Part shown: positions 47,636-55,893 of the stretch, piece by piece
Position numbering within the stretch: position 1 is the stretch's first letter
Layout of the letters: every line of letters starts with the position of its first letter
DNA from: an uncultured Clostridia bacterium
GTDB taxonomy: Bacteria; Bacillota; Clostridia; Oscillospirales; Ruminococcaceae
Length of the DNA: 64,000 nt
Assembly (NCBI GenBank): GCA_947589185.1
Contig: CANQCK010000007.1
Span: 30,011-94,010, forward strand
Reading direction: 5' to 3'
Made by a program: the position numbers and the translations under genes
The notes under the pieces: model-generated
Database searches by the model: none
Seen by the model: only the letters and a program-made list of their open reading frames with translations
What the model was told of the DNA's origin: nothing

Positions 47636-50143
47636 ATGGAATACATAGATTTTTTAAAGACGAAAATGGCAATCAGTATAGACAGCGGATTTGAAATTGA
47701 CAAGAATAAATTAAATCCTGTGATGTTACCGCATCAGAAGGATATAGTAGCATGGGCAATAAAAGGCGGTTGCCGGGCAATATTTGCAAAGTTCGGTCTA
47801 GGTAAAACCATAATGGAGCTTGAATTTTGCAAGCAGGTAGTAGATAATGCAGGCGGTCAGGCTTTGATAGTTTTACCGCTTGGAGTAAAGCAGGAGTTTT
47901 CTCATGATGCTGTAGAACTACTAGGCTATGAAAAACCTCCTTATGTAAAAACAATGTCAGAGGTCAGAGACTGTAAGGCTCAAATAATGCTTACCAATTA
48001 TGAGCGTGTTCGTGACGGAGATATTGACCCTGCATATTTTACAGCAACAAGTCTTGACGAGGCAGCAGTGCTTAGAAGTTTTGGAAGTAAAACATATCAG
48101 GAGTTTTTAAAGAAATTTGAAAAGGTAAAGTATAAACTTGTAGCAACTGCAACGCCTGATCCGAATAAGTATAAAGAGCTTATCCACTATGCCGGATATT
48201 TGGGAGTAATGGACACAGGACAAGCACTTACACGTTTTTTTCAGAGAGACAGTACAAAGGCTAATAACCTTACTCTTTATCCACATAAGGAAGAGGAGTT
48301 CTGGCTCTGGGTATCTTCTTGGGCGGTGTTTGTCGGTAAGCCTTCAGATGTAAATTCTGAATATTCAGATAAAGGATATGACCTACCGCCTTTAAAACTC
48401 AACTTTCACAGAATAGAAACAAAGCAGGAGGATCTGTCAGCTGATAAGTTCGGGCAATTTAAACTTATGGACGAAGCATCAGCAGGATTAAAAGACGCAG
48501 CTAAAATCAAACGTGAAAGTATTTCTCAGAGAGTAGCTAAGGCAAGGGAAATAGTTGAGCAAAATTCAAATGACAACTTTATCTTGTGGCACGACCTTGA
48601 AGAGGAGCGTCACGAGATAAAAAGGCAAATAGAAAACGTAACGGATATTTATGGTTCAATGGACTTAGATACAAGAGAGCAAAGAGTTATTGATTTTGCA
48701 GAGGGTAATATAAAGCTGTTTGCAACTAAAAAGATATTATCAGGTTCAGGCTGTAATTTTCAAAAGCATTGTCATAGAGCTATATTTATCGGTATTGATT
48801 ACAAATTCAATGATTTTATACAAGCCGTACACCGTATATATCGTTTTCTGCAAACAAAAGAAGTCATTATTGACATCATTTATATGGACACAGAAGATGA
48901 AATCCTAAAGGAGCTTATGGAGAAGTGGAAACGCTTTGACTATCAGTCTGAAAAGATGGCAGAGCTTATCCGTAAGAACGGTTTATCAAGTACGGCTGGA
49001 ATTGCTGAAAAAATGAAAAGAAGTATAGGGGTGAAACGAGTGGAAATAAAAGGCGAAAGGTTTAAATATATAAACAATGATTGCATTTTGGAATGTGAAA
49101 ATATGAAAGAGAACAGTATTGACCTTATTGTAACTTCAATTCCGTTTGGAAATCATTATGAGTATACACCGAGCTATAACGATTTAGGTCATAACGAAGA
49201 CAATGACAGATTTTTTAAACAATTAGACTATCTTACACCGAACCTATTAAAAATTTTAAAACCGGGACGGCTTGCTTGTATTCACGTTAAAGACAGAATA
49301 CTATTCGGCAACGCTACAGGTGACGGTATGCCTACAGTTGATCCTTTTTCAGATTTAACTGTTATGCACTTTATTAAGCATGGTTTTAGGTATATGGGAA
49401 GAATTACAATAACAACTGATGTTGTAAGAGAGAATAACCAAACATACCGATTAGGCTGGACAGAGCAATGCAAGGACGGCTCAAAAATGGGAGTAGGCTG
49501 CCCTGAATACGTATTACTGTTTAGAAAGTTACCTACAGATACAAGCAAAGCATATGCAGACGAGCCTGTACAAAAAGAAAAAGGAGATTATTCAAGAGGT
49601 CGATGGCAGATAGACGCACACGCATATTGGAGGTCAAGCGGTGACAGGCTTATCTCAAAAGAAGAATTAAAAAACATTCCTGTAAATAAACTTCAAAAAG
49701 TATACAATCAGTTTTCAAAATGCAATGTATATGATTTTAAAGAGCATATACAGTTAGCAGAGGAGCTTGATAAAGAGGACAAGTTACCTGCTACATTTAT
49801 GGTGATAGCTCCGGCAAGCTGGAATGATTCTGTATGGACTGATATAAATCGAATGAGAACGCTCAATGCAGACCAAAAGCGGAGGGACTTACAAATGCAT
49901 GTTTGTCCATTGCAGTTGGATATAATTGAGAGACTGATCGAAAGATACTCTAATACTAATGACAAGGTATTCGATCCGTTCGGAGGTATCGGCAGCGTAC
50001 CAAAAACGGCAATAAAGCTAGGCAGATACGGAATAGCCTGTGAGCTTAACGCTGACTATTTCCGAGACGGTGTAGGTTATTGTCAGGCTGAGGAAGAAAG
50101 CATAACAGCACCTACCTTATTTGACTATTTACAGGAGGCGTAA
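47636..50143 (+). CDS. SNF2-like helicase / DNA methyltransferase fusion
   Basis: An 835-aa two-part protein. Residues about 25-440 form a SNF2/DEAD-type ATPase: FGLGKT (53-58), a degenerate LDEA box (140-143), VATATP and QAVHRIYRFLQ. Residues about 465-835 form an N4/N6-type DNA methylase: motif IV TSIPF (500-504, where most have S/DPPY/F), then GNHYEYTPSY, and motif I FDPFGGIGSVP (from 779). It probably tracks along and methylates phage DNA as protection against host restriction. Similar fusions occur in Clostridial phages. Confidence 0.8.
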   Translation: MEYIDFLKTKMAISIDSGFEIDKNKLNPVMLPHQKDIVAWAIKGGCRAIFAKFGLGKTIMELEFCKQVVDNAGGQALIVLPLGVKQEFSHDAVELLGYEKPPYVKTMSEVRDCKAQIMLTNYERVRDGDIDPAYFTATSLDEAAVLRSFGSKTYQEFLKKFEKVKYKLVATATPDPNKYKELIHYAGYLGVMDTGQALTRFFQRDSTKANNLTLYPHKEEEFWLWVSSWAVFVGKPSDVNSEYSDKGYDLPPLKLNFHRIETKQEDLSADKFGQFKLMDEASAGLKDAAKIKRESISQRVAKAREIVEQNSNDNFILWHDLEEERHEIKRQIENVTDIYGSMDLDTREQRVIDFAEGNIKLFATKKILSGSGCNFQKHCHRAIFIGIDYKFNDFIQAVHRIYRFLQTKEVIIDIIYMDTEDEILKELMEKWKRFDYQSEKMAELIRKNGLSSTAGIAEKMKRSIGVKRVEIKGERFKYINNDCILECENMKENSIDLIVTSIPFGNHYEYTPSYNDLGHNEDNDRFFKQLDYLTPNLLKILKPGRLACIHVKDRILFGNATGDGMPTVDPFSDLTVMHFIKHGFRYMGRITITTDVVRENNQTYRLGWTEQCKDGSKMGVGCPEYVLLFRKLPTDTSKAYADEPVQKEKGDYSRGRWQIDAHAYWRSSGDRLISKEELKNIPVNKLQKVYNQFSKCNVYDFKEHIQLAEELDKEDKLPATFMVIAPASWNDSVWTDINRMRTLNADQKRRDLQMHVCPLQLDIIERLIERYSNTNDKVFDPFGGIGSVPKTAIKLGRYGIACELNADYFRDGVGYCQAEEESITAPTLFDYLQEA

Positions 50144-50146
50144 AAT

Positions 50147-50254
50147 ATGAAACAACAACCTAGAATGCCAAAGAATTTTGATTTCATATACAATCAGAAA
50201 TCTCAGAAGGACAGAAGCAAATCAAGACAAAGAAAGTGCAGGAAAAGAAAATGA
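50147..50254 (+). CDS. 35-aa basic phage peptide
   Basis: The ATG lies 4 bases after the methylase stop, with AGGAGG in the methylase end. The product is rich in Lys, Arg and Gln (ending RKCRKRK). It overlaps the next small ORF by ATGA. May bind nucleic acid. Confidence 0.4.
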   Translation: MKQQPRMPKNFDFIYNQKSQKDRSKSRQRKCRKRK

Positions 50255-50391
50255 AAAAACAATACATATTCCCTTGTGTGCTTATACTGCTTGACCTTTG
50301 TGCTGCCGGTGTATGTGCAATAAGCAGGGATTACAAGAAAGCTATTTACTGGATAGCAGCGGCAGTACTTAATATTACGGTGACGTTTTGA
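50251..50391 (+). CDS. 46-aa membrane peptide
   Basis: MKKQYIFPCVLILLDLCAAG then YKKAIYWIAAAVLNITVTF: two short hydrophobic stretches. Coupled to the upstream peptide by ATGA. Function unknown. Confidence 0.45.
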   Translation: MKKQYIFPCVLILLDLCAAGVCAISRDYKKAIYWIAAAVLNITVTF

Positions 50392-50403
50392 GGAGTGTAA
50401 GAA

Positions 50404-51276
50404 ATGAGTTTAAAAGAATTAGAAGCAAAAGCAATACAAAGACTTAAGGCATTTGAGCCTGAAACAGAACCATATTATTTATGCTATTCAGGCGGTAAGG
50501 ACAGCAATGTAATCCGAATATTAGCTGACCTTGCAGGAGTAAAGCACGATATTGTACATCATCACACTACTGCTGACGCTCCTGAGACTGTTCGTTATGT
50601 AAGAAGCATACCAAATATCAAAATTAGTTATCCTGAAAAATCAATGTGGCAGCTTATTGTTGACAAAGGTATGCCGCCTACAAGATTAGTAAGGTATTGC
50701 TGTTATGAACTTAAAGAGCGAGAAGGTCAAGGCAGAGTTAAGATTACAGGCGTTCGTTGGGCTGAGAGCAACGGAAGAAAAGAAAGCTCTGATGTTGTAA
50801 AAATAATCGGAAAACCAAAAACAACACAGAAATATGCTAAAGAAATCGGAGCAGAGTATCAAGTAAACAGACAGCAAGGCTTAATAATGAACGACGATAA
50901 CGACAAAAGCCGGAGAATGGTAGAGCATTGCTATCGTACTACATCTACTATGGTAAATCCGATTGTAGACTGGACTGATGAAGATGTATGGGATTTTCTC
51001 AAGCATTATGGCTGTAAGAGCAATCCGCTATATGAATGTGGTTGGAATAGAATAGGCTGTATAGGTTGTCCAATGGCAGGGAATCACAGGTACACACATT
51101 TCAGAATATATCCTAAGTACAAAAATCTTTACATACACGCATTTGACCGCATGATAAAAAAACGCTTAGCAGACGGTAAAGAAACAACTTTATGGAAAAG
51201 CGGTGAAGAATGCTTCAAATGGTGGATGGAAGAAGACCCTGATCAAATTACTTTCGATGATTTGGAGGGAGCGTAA
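50404..51276 (+). CDS. PAPS-reductase-family (PP-loop) protein
   Basis: A 290-aa adenine-nucleotide alpha-hydrolase fold protein with the PP-loop CYSGGKDSNV (27-36), HHHTTADAPETVRYV, RYCCYELKE and CIGCPMAGN. The Cys set suggests an Fe-S cluster, as in DndC-like and CysH-like proteins. Phage members are widespread but their substrate is unproven; roles in thio-modification of nucleic acid or sulfur metabolism are inferred. No dndA, B, D or E is nearby. Confidence 0.8.
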   Translation: MSLKELEAKAIQRLKAFEPETEPYYLCYSGGKDSNVIRILADLAGVKHDIVHHHTTADAPETVRYVRSIPNIKISYPEKSMWQLIVDKGMPPTRLVRYCCYELKEREGQGRVKITGVRWAESNGRKESSDVVKIIGKPKTTQKYAKEIGAEYQVNRQQGLIMNDDNDKSRRMVEHCYRTTSTMVNPIVDWTDEDVWDFLKHYGCKSNPLYECGWNRIGCIGCPMAGNHRYTHFRIYPKYKNLYIHAFDRMIKKRLADGKETTLWKSGEECFKWWMEEDPDQITFDDLEGA

Positions 51277-51324
51277 CCGTAACGGTAATACAGAAAATTG
51301 GAGAGAGGTTGGAGGTGAAACTGA

Positions 51325-51846
51325 ATGAACAGAAAAAAGATAACAAAGTTTTTAAGTGATTTGCTCATTTACGACAAGCTTACTGGGAGAGGAAAATACT
51401 ATGCAAGTGAAGTAACGCTTGATTACGGTCATGGCAAAGGAAAAGAAAAAAGAGTTGATTTCATGCAATTTGTTCCTGTAAATCAGATTAGCATAAGCGG
51501 ATTAGAAAAAGGAAAATTTATTTGCTATGAGGTAAAAAGCTGTAAAGAGGATTTTAACTCAGGATGTGGTTTGAACTTTGTAGGAGAGCAAAATTACATT
51601 GTAACAACAATGCAAACATATAAGGATATTCTACCAGAAGTACAAAAACTTGGTATAAATATAGGAATTATGGTAGCTATACCTCGAATTAGGTCAGCAT
51701 TAAATGATTTTGACAATCCGACATCAATACCTGAAGATAATTCGTATAGTAATTGGAAATTAGAGATTATTAAACCAAGTTATAACGGAAATAGAAAACG
51801 CTCAATGATAGAATTATTATTCTGTATGATGCGGTCGGGTAAATAG
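51325..51846 (+). CDS. Hypothetical phage protein with PD-(D/E)XK-like core
   Basis: A 173-aa protein. RVDFMQFVPV, then GKFICYEVKSCKEDFNSG gives an Asp ... Glu-x-Lys pattern typical of restriction-like folds, followed by NYIVTTMQTYKDILPEVQKL. May be a small phage nuclease or an inactive relative. GGAGGTG lies upstream. Confidence 0.5.
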   Translation: MNRKKITKFLSDLLIYDKLTGRGKYYASEVTLDYGHGKGKEKRVDFMQFVPVNQISISGLEKGKFICYEVKSCKEDFNSGCGLNFVGEQNYIVTTMQTYKDILPEVQKLGINIGIMVAIPRIRSALNDFDNPTSIPEDNSYSNWKLEIIKPSYNGNRKRSMIELLFCMMRSGK

Positions 51847-51859
51847 GAGGTCAAAGAGA

Positions 51860-52183
51860 ATGACAAATAAAGAGTTCATAAAACGGATATATCATATAGC
51901 CACATTAGAGATAAAACTTAAAGAACTTTATTCAAAAATCAGTCAAAATGATATTGTGTCAGGGTGTACAACTTTTAATCCATATAAAATATTAAGTAAT
52001 TGTATAGAAGAAAACAATTGTTTATATGATTCAGACGGCATTTTTCTCGCAAGCGGTGGATTGGTTGACAATCTGTATTATTGCAAGCAATACGTAGGAG
52101 ATAGTGAAGATGATTTTTATGGCACTATATACTTCAAAACAAACAAGCAAGGTCAATTCATTGTAGTAGATTATTGTTGTTGA
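51860..52183 (+). CDS. Hypothetical phage protein
   Basis: A 107-aa soluble protein (MTNKEFIKRIYHIATLEIKL..., YLYDSDGIFLASGG-like centre). No family recognised. GGAGG precedes it. Confidence 0.45.
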   Translation: MTNKEFIKRIYHIATLEIKLKELYSKISQNDIVSGCTTFNPYKILSNCIEENNCLYDSDGIFLASGGLVDNLYYCKQYVGDSEDDFYGTIYFKTNKQGQFIVVDYCC

Positions 52184-52202
52184 AAAGAGAGGGTCAAAGA
52201 GA

Positions 52203-52667
52203 ATGACAAACAATCGAGAAATTAAATTCAGAGGGTTTCACGTAGATGAAAACGGAAAAGAAAAAGTATATATAAACGGTGAGTGGGTAAAGGGGTATTG
52301 GGTTTATGGTGTTCCAGTTTTTGAAGAGGACAGGTGTTATATTATCCAAAACTTGTTTATCTGTAATCACTGTTATCTTTGTACTGGATGCGTAAATGAA
52401 CAAGTTATCCCTGAAACCGTTGGACAGTACACAGGCTTAAAGGACAAGGACGGCAAGGAGATTTTTGAGGGGGATATTGTTGAGGCGTGGAGTCAAGGTG
52501 TTAAGGGAAAAGGAAAAGTAACACAAAGGATAGATGGGTCATGGCTATTTTATCCATCATATCAGCACAATATTGAGTGGAAATTATGTATTAACCAGTA
52601 TGGTGAATCGGATGTGGTGGTCATAGGCAATATCCACGAAAATCCAGAGCTGTTGGAGGTATTCTAA
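52203..52667 (+). CDS. YopX-family phage protein
   Basis: A 154-aa protein starting REIKFRGFHVDENGK with VIPETVGQYTGLKDKDGKEIFEGDIV and VVVIGNIHENPELL, the pattern of YopX proteins. These are common accessory genes in Firmicute phages and have no established function. A CNHCYLCTGC insert may bind metal. Confidence 0.88.
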   Translation: MTNNREIKFRGFHVDENGKEKVYINGEWVKGYWVYGVPVFEEDRCYIIQNLFICNHCYLCTGCVNEQVIPETVGQYTGLKDKDGKEIFEGDIVEAWSQGVKGKGKVTQRIDGSWLFYPSYQHNIEWKLCINQYGESDVVVIGNIHENPELLEVF

Positions 52668-52730
52668 ATGTTCCAAGCGTTTATTGAATTTTTAAAGGCT
52701 TTAGAGGCTGAGAAAGAGGAAGGAGATTAG
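52668..52730 (+). CDS. 20-aa peptide, possible coupling ORF
   Basis: Starts directly after the YopX stop and ends 2 bases before the next ATG. MFQAFIEFLKALEAEKEEGD. It may only serve translational coupling. Confidence 0.25.
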   Translation: MFQAFIEFLKALEAEKEEGD

Positions 52731-52732
52731 TT

Positions 52733-52927
52733 ATGGCTACTTTTGATTTATTGGTCGTTTTTAAGGACGGCTCGGAAATGGTTATTGAGGGTGTATATGA
52801 TTATAAATTAGAATTAGGAGATTTCATTCCTCCTATAATTTCAGTAAAAAATAAAAAAAGCAAAGATTATTCATACTTTAACTGGAACGAGGTAAGATAC
52901 TGCGGTCGCTTGTCTGACTTGAGATAG
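52733..52927 (+). CDS. Small hypothetical phage protein
   Basis: A 64-aa protein: FDLLVVFKDGSEMVIEGVYD then a YFNWNEVRYCG end. A beta-rich fold is likely. GAAGGAG precedes the ATG. Function unknown. Confidence 0.5.
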   Translation: MATFDLLVVFKDGSEMVIEGVYDYKLELGDFIPPIISVKNKKSKDYSYFNWNEVRYCGRLSDLR

Positions 52928-52958
52928 CAGGAAATTTAATTACGAGAAGGGAGAAACT

Positions 52959-53261
52959 ATGACGATAGAGCGTCTTAACAATTATAGAACAATTCGCATA
53001 AGACTAGAAACAGATTTGTCAGCAGATGAACGTGCTAGGCTTGAAAAAGAAAAATATGCTATAGATGATTTTGTAAATAGTATAAAAGATGATTATGAAA
53101 TCAAGTCATTTATAGAAATGAAATACATAAATGGTAATCAAAAAGTATCTTGGTTAAGTGTTGCATTAAGACATGGCTACCGTTCAGAACATACTCCTGA
53201 AAGAAAATTAAGAAAATTTTTAAAAAAGGCGGAAATGGCGGATTTATGTAATTATAATTAA
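52959..53261 (+). CDS. Probable late-gene transcription regulator (sigma-like)
   Basis: A 100-aa protein. The C-terminal half (SFIEMKYINGNQKVSWLSVA then LRHGYRSEHTPERKL) resembles the region-4-like HTH of ArpU/DUF1492 phage late regulators, which sit just before packaging genes. Here it precedes a hairpin and the lysis-packaging block. The assignment rests on position and HTH pattern. Confidence 0.5.
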   Translation: MTIERLNNYRTIRIRLETDLSADERARLEKEKYAIDDFVNSIKDDYEIKSFIEMKYINGNQKVSWLSVALRHGYRSEHTPERKLRKFLKKAEMADLCNYN

Positions 53262-53284
53262 ATTGAGGAAAGTATTGATTTACA

Positions 53285-53325
53285 ACACCGTTTGAGTATT
53301 GCGAGTACTCGGACGGTGTATTTTC
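53285..53325 (+). terminator. Terminator before lysis/packaging block
   Basis: Two-part stem ACACCGT/ACGGTGT with inner GAGTA/TACTC, followed by ATTTT. Confidence 0.7.
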
Positions 53326-53344
53326 ATAAAAAGGAGGACTTAAA

Positions 53345-54010
53345 ATGTCAATAAACTATGAAAAATCACTCGGCAAGCGGTTGGCTAATTTTAACAGCAA
53401 GTATTACAAACCACCGATAAATACCGCCTCAAGAGGTCAGTGCGTTTGGTATACGCAAGGCAGAGCCTATGAAAAGAAAGGCGTTTATATTGGTGCAAGA
53501 GGCAACGCCAAAGATGTTTGTTATAGTTGTAAAAAATCAGGCTTTCAGGTATCGAAGTATCCTAAGCCTAATTCTATAGCTTGTTTTAACGGTGGTACAT
53601 ACGGTCACGTAAGGTATGTTGAACACGTTATAGCAAATACAGTCTATTATACAGAGGCAAACTCGAACGCCGATAATACAATCTCAGCTGATGACGGAAT
53701 ACTTAAAAAGATGTCACTTGACAGTTGGATGAAAAAACTATTCTTGCAAGGTCACGTTGTAGTAAAAAAAGAGGAGCTTATAACCTTTAATGTTGTAACA
53801 AAGAAAGGCAATCTTGGACTTTACAAGTCGAGCAGTATCAAAAAGAAAAACAAGGTCAAGACCATTAATGCAAAAACGGTAAAGGTAGTTGCCGGAAGCG
53901 GAAAGAAAAAAGGCGGTCGAGAGCTTGTCAAGGTTCTGTATGACAACCGCTACTACTGGGCAATAAAAAAGACCATAACTAAAAAACAGCAGTTGAGGAG
54001 GAAAGGATAA
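53345..54010 (+). CDS. CHAP-domain endolysin
   Basis: A 221-aa protein with a CHAP amidase/peptidase domain: GQCVWYTQGRAYEKKG (catalytic Cys33), FNGGTYGHVRYVEHV (His88) and YTEANSNA. A C-terminal SH3-like wall-binding region (about 145-221: KKGNLGLYKSSS, YDNRYYWAIKKT) follows. It cleaves peptidoglycan at lysis. No signal peptide is visible, in line with holin-dependent export. It lies upstream of terminase, not after the tail genes. Confidence 0.85.
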   Translation: MSINYEKSLGKRLANFNSKYYKPPINTASRGQCVWYTQGRAYEKKGVYIGARGNAKDVCYSCKKSGFQVSKYPKPNSIACFNGGTYGHVRYVEHVIANTVYYTEANSNADNTISADDGILKKMSLDSWMKKLFLQGHVVVKKEELITFNVVTKKGNLGLYKSSSIKKKNKVKTINAKTVKVVAGSGKKKGGRELVKVLYDNRYYWAIKKTITKKQQLRRKG

Positions 54011-54222
54011 TGACAAGTGAAATAATAGTTGCCATTGTATCAATGCTCGGAACTGCTTTAGGAAGTTTCGGAGGACTTCGATTGACAACTTACCGAATAC
54101 AACAGCTTGAAAAGAAAGTAGACAAGCATAATAATTTTGCCGAGCAAATTCCTGTAATGAAAAGAGATATACAGGTTGCCAATCACAGAATATCAGATTT
54201 AGAGGAGAAAATAAAGAAATGA
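54010..54222 (+). CDS. XhlA/BhlA-like lysis accessory protein
   Basis: A 70-aa protein: one N-terminal TM (IIVAIVSMLGTALGSFGGL) then a coiled coil (QQLEKKVDKHN.., HRISDLEEKIKK). This is the layout of hemolysin XhlA-type proteins next to holins. Overlaps the endolysin stop (TAATG). Confidence 0.6.
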   Translation: MTSEIIVAIVSMLGTALGSFGGLRLTTYRIQQLEKKVDKHNNFAEQIPVMKRDIQVANHRISDLEEKIKK

Positions 54223-54464
54223 AAAAAATTAATATAACAAAAGGAACACTTATAAGGACAATATTACTTGTTCTTGCACTTATTAATCAGATACTCGTAG
54301 TATTCGGGAAATCACCAATACCGATAGATGATGACACTGTAATAAATCTTATATCAACAATATGGACGGTTATAGCGTCGCTTATCGCTTGGTGGAAAAA
54401 CAACAGCTTTACAAAGAAAGCTATAGAAGCAGATGAGGTCTTAAAAAATGAGCTGATTGAATGA
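54219..54464 (+). CDS. Phage holin (SPP1/BhlB-like)
   Basis: An 81-aa protein with two TMs around a short turn and the family motif IRTILLVLALINQILVVFGK...IWTVIASLIAWWKNNSFTKKA. Forms membrane holes that release the endolysin. Coupled by ATGA to the upstream gene and overlapping the terminase small subunit start. Confidence 0.88.
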   Translation: MKKINITKGTLIRTILLVLALINQILVVFGKSPIPIDDDTVINLISTIWTVIASLIAWWKNNSFTKKAIEADEVLKNELIE

Positions 54465-54778
54465 ATGAACGTGAGAAAAGATTTTGTGAGTATTATGTTG
54501 GAGAATGTAACGGAAATGTAACACAAGCAGGATTGAAAGCCGGATATTCTTTAACGTATTCACAGCATCGTCTGTATAAAAAGTTGGAAAATGTTGATAT
54601 AAAAGAGTATATCAACAAATTAACAGCTAATGATGAGGTTAAACGAATTTCAGACGGTGATGATATTCGGCGTTTTTGGAGCGAAATTATGAAAGATGAC
54701 AGACTAGTTGTAAAGGACAGAATAAAAGCCAGTGAGCTATTAGCTAAAAGCAAAGGAATGTTTAGAGATGAATGGTGA
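54461..54778 (+). CDS. Terminase small subunit
   Basis: A 105-aa protein with NEREKRFCEYYVGECNGNVT, AGLKAGYS and a C-terminal KDRIKASELLAKSKGMF, matching the Terminase_2 small-subunit family (DNA-binding HTH then oligomerisation). Binds the packaging site and directs the large subunit. Overlaps holin and HNH genes by short coupled overlaps. Confidence 0.85.
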   Translation: MNEREKRFCEYYVGECNGNVTQAGLKAGYSLTYSQHRLYKKLENVDIKEYINKLTANDEVKRISDGDDIRRFWSEIMKDDRLVVKDRIKASELLAKSKGMFRDEW

Positions 54779-55439
54779 TTTTTACAGATCGGATATATGG
54801 CGTAAGGTCAGGGCAAGCGTTATAAACGACCGCCTGAAAGACGGTATAACAATATGCGAATACTGCGATAAGCCTATTGTAAGTGCTTATGACATTATAG
54901 GTCATCATAAAATAGCTCTTACGCCTGAGAATATAGATGATGTCAATATATCGCTCAATCCTGATAACATAATGCTGGTACATCATAAATGCCATAATAT
55001 CATACATAACAAGCTAGGCTATAAGAACAGGGAAGTATATCTCGTATATGGAAGTCCTCTTTCTGGGAAGACAAGCTATGTTGATAGCGTTAAGCAAGAG
55101 GGCGATCTTGTTGTTGATATGGATAATATATGGCAGTGTATAAGCGGTTGTAATAGGTATATAAAACCTAATAGGCTTAAAGCAGTTGCTTTCAGTGTTA
55201 GAGATAACCTTCTTGAATGCGTTAAGTATAGACGAGGCAAATGGCAGAACGCATATATAGTCGGAGGTTATCCTCTTATAAGTCAGCGTGAGTCTTTGGC
55301 AAAGGAATTAGGTGCAAGGGTTATTTACATTGATACAAACAAAGAAGAATGTATAAAACGTCTTGAAAAAGATTTAACAAGAGATACAGACGATTGGAAA
55401 AAGTATATAGATACTTGGTGGGAGAATTTTTCGGCTTGA
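54768..55439 (+). CDS. HNH endonuclease fused to P-loop kinase-like domain
   Basis: A 223-aa two-domain protein. Residues 1-85 form an HNH domain: CEYC (30-33), IIGHHKIALTPENID, NPDNIMLVHHKCHNIIH. Residues 90-223 form a P-loop domain: VYGSPLSGKTSYVDS (Walker A near 95-103), VDMDNIWQCISG, and VIYIDTNKEECIKRL, like shikimate or polynucleotide kinases. HNH proteins beside terminase are needed for cos cleavage in HK97-type phages; the role of the fused kinase is unknown. Confidence 0.8.
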   Translation: MNGDFYRSDIWRKVRASVINDRLKDGITICEYCDKPIVSAYDIIGHHKIALTPENIDDVNISLNPDNIMLVHHKCHNIIHNKLGYKNREVYLVYGSPLSGKTSYVDSVKQEGDLVVDMDNIWQCISGCNRYIKPNRLKAVAFSVRDNLLECVKYRRGKWQNAYIVGGYPLISQRESLAKELGARVIYIDTNKEECIKRLEKDLTRDTDDWKKYIDTWWENFSA

Positions 55440-55587
55440 AAAACTAATCAATATTAAGAATTTTTTTACTATACCCCCCTACTTTACAAAAATCGCTCCG
55501 TAAGAGGAACTGTTGAAGCGACCCTAAAATTACACGCAAGGGCAAATTTCAGAATTTCAAAAAATATTTTTGAAAGGAATTTAAAAA
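55440..55587. other. Non-coding gap before terminase genes, possible packaging site
   Basis: 148 bases without an ORF: an A/T-rich run, CCCCCC (about 55475-55480), then TCGCTCC...GAAGCGACC. An HNH gene on the left and terminase genes on the right make it a candidate cos region; no direct sequence proof. Confidence 0.3.
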
Positions 55588-55893
55588 ATGGCAAGAAAAG
55601 AGAATCTAATCAAAGCTCTTGAGGGAGCAGATATGGTGCTTATTGAAAATGTCATTGACGAGGTTATTTTCCTTGAAAAACAGCTGAAAGCCTTAAAAAA
55701 ATTGCCATTTATCAAAGTCAATCCTGAAAATCCAGCTCAACAGAGGGCAACTCCGGCACAAAAGCAGTATAAGGAGTTACTTCAGCAGTACAACAATCTT
55801 ATAAAGCTATTGTTTGCTACTTCAGGTCAGAATGAATCAGACATTGAAAGTCCGTTGAGGAGGTTCTTTAATAAACGTGATAATAAAGAATAA
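55588..55893 (+). CDS. P27-like terminase small subunit candidate
   Basis: A 101-aa protein: helical start MARKENLIKALEG, NPENPAQQRATPAQKQYKEL, and an end SDIESPLRRFFNKR. The C-terminal pattern resembles P27-type small terminase or accessory proteins immediately before large terminase. A Terminase_2-type subunit already exists at 54461, so its role is uncertain. AAAGGAAT precedes the ATG. Confidence 0.5.
   Translation: MARKENLIKALEGADMVLIENVIDEVIFLEKQLKALKKLPFIKVNPENPAQQRATPAQKQYKELLQQYNNLIKLLFATSGQNESDIESPLRRFFNKRDNKE

Noticed and set aside
50404..51276. Complete DNA phosphorothioation (dnd) system
   Set aside because: Only one DndC-like protein is present; no dndA, B, D, E or restriction partners are adjacent.
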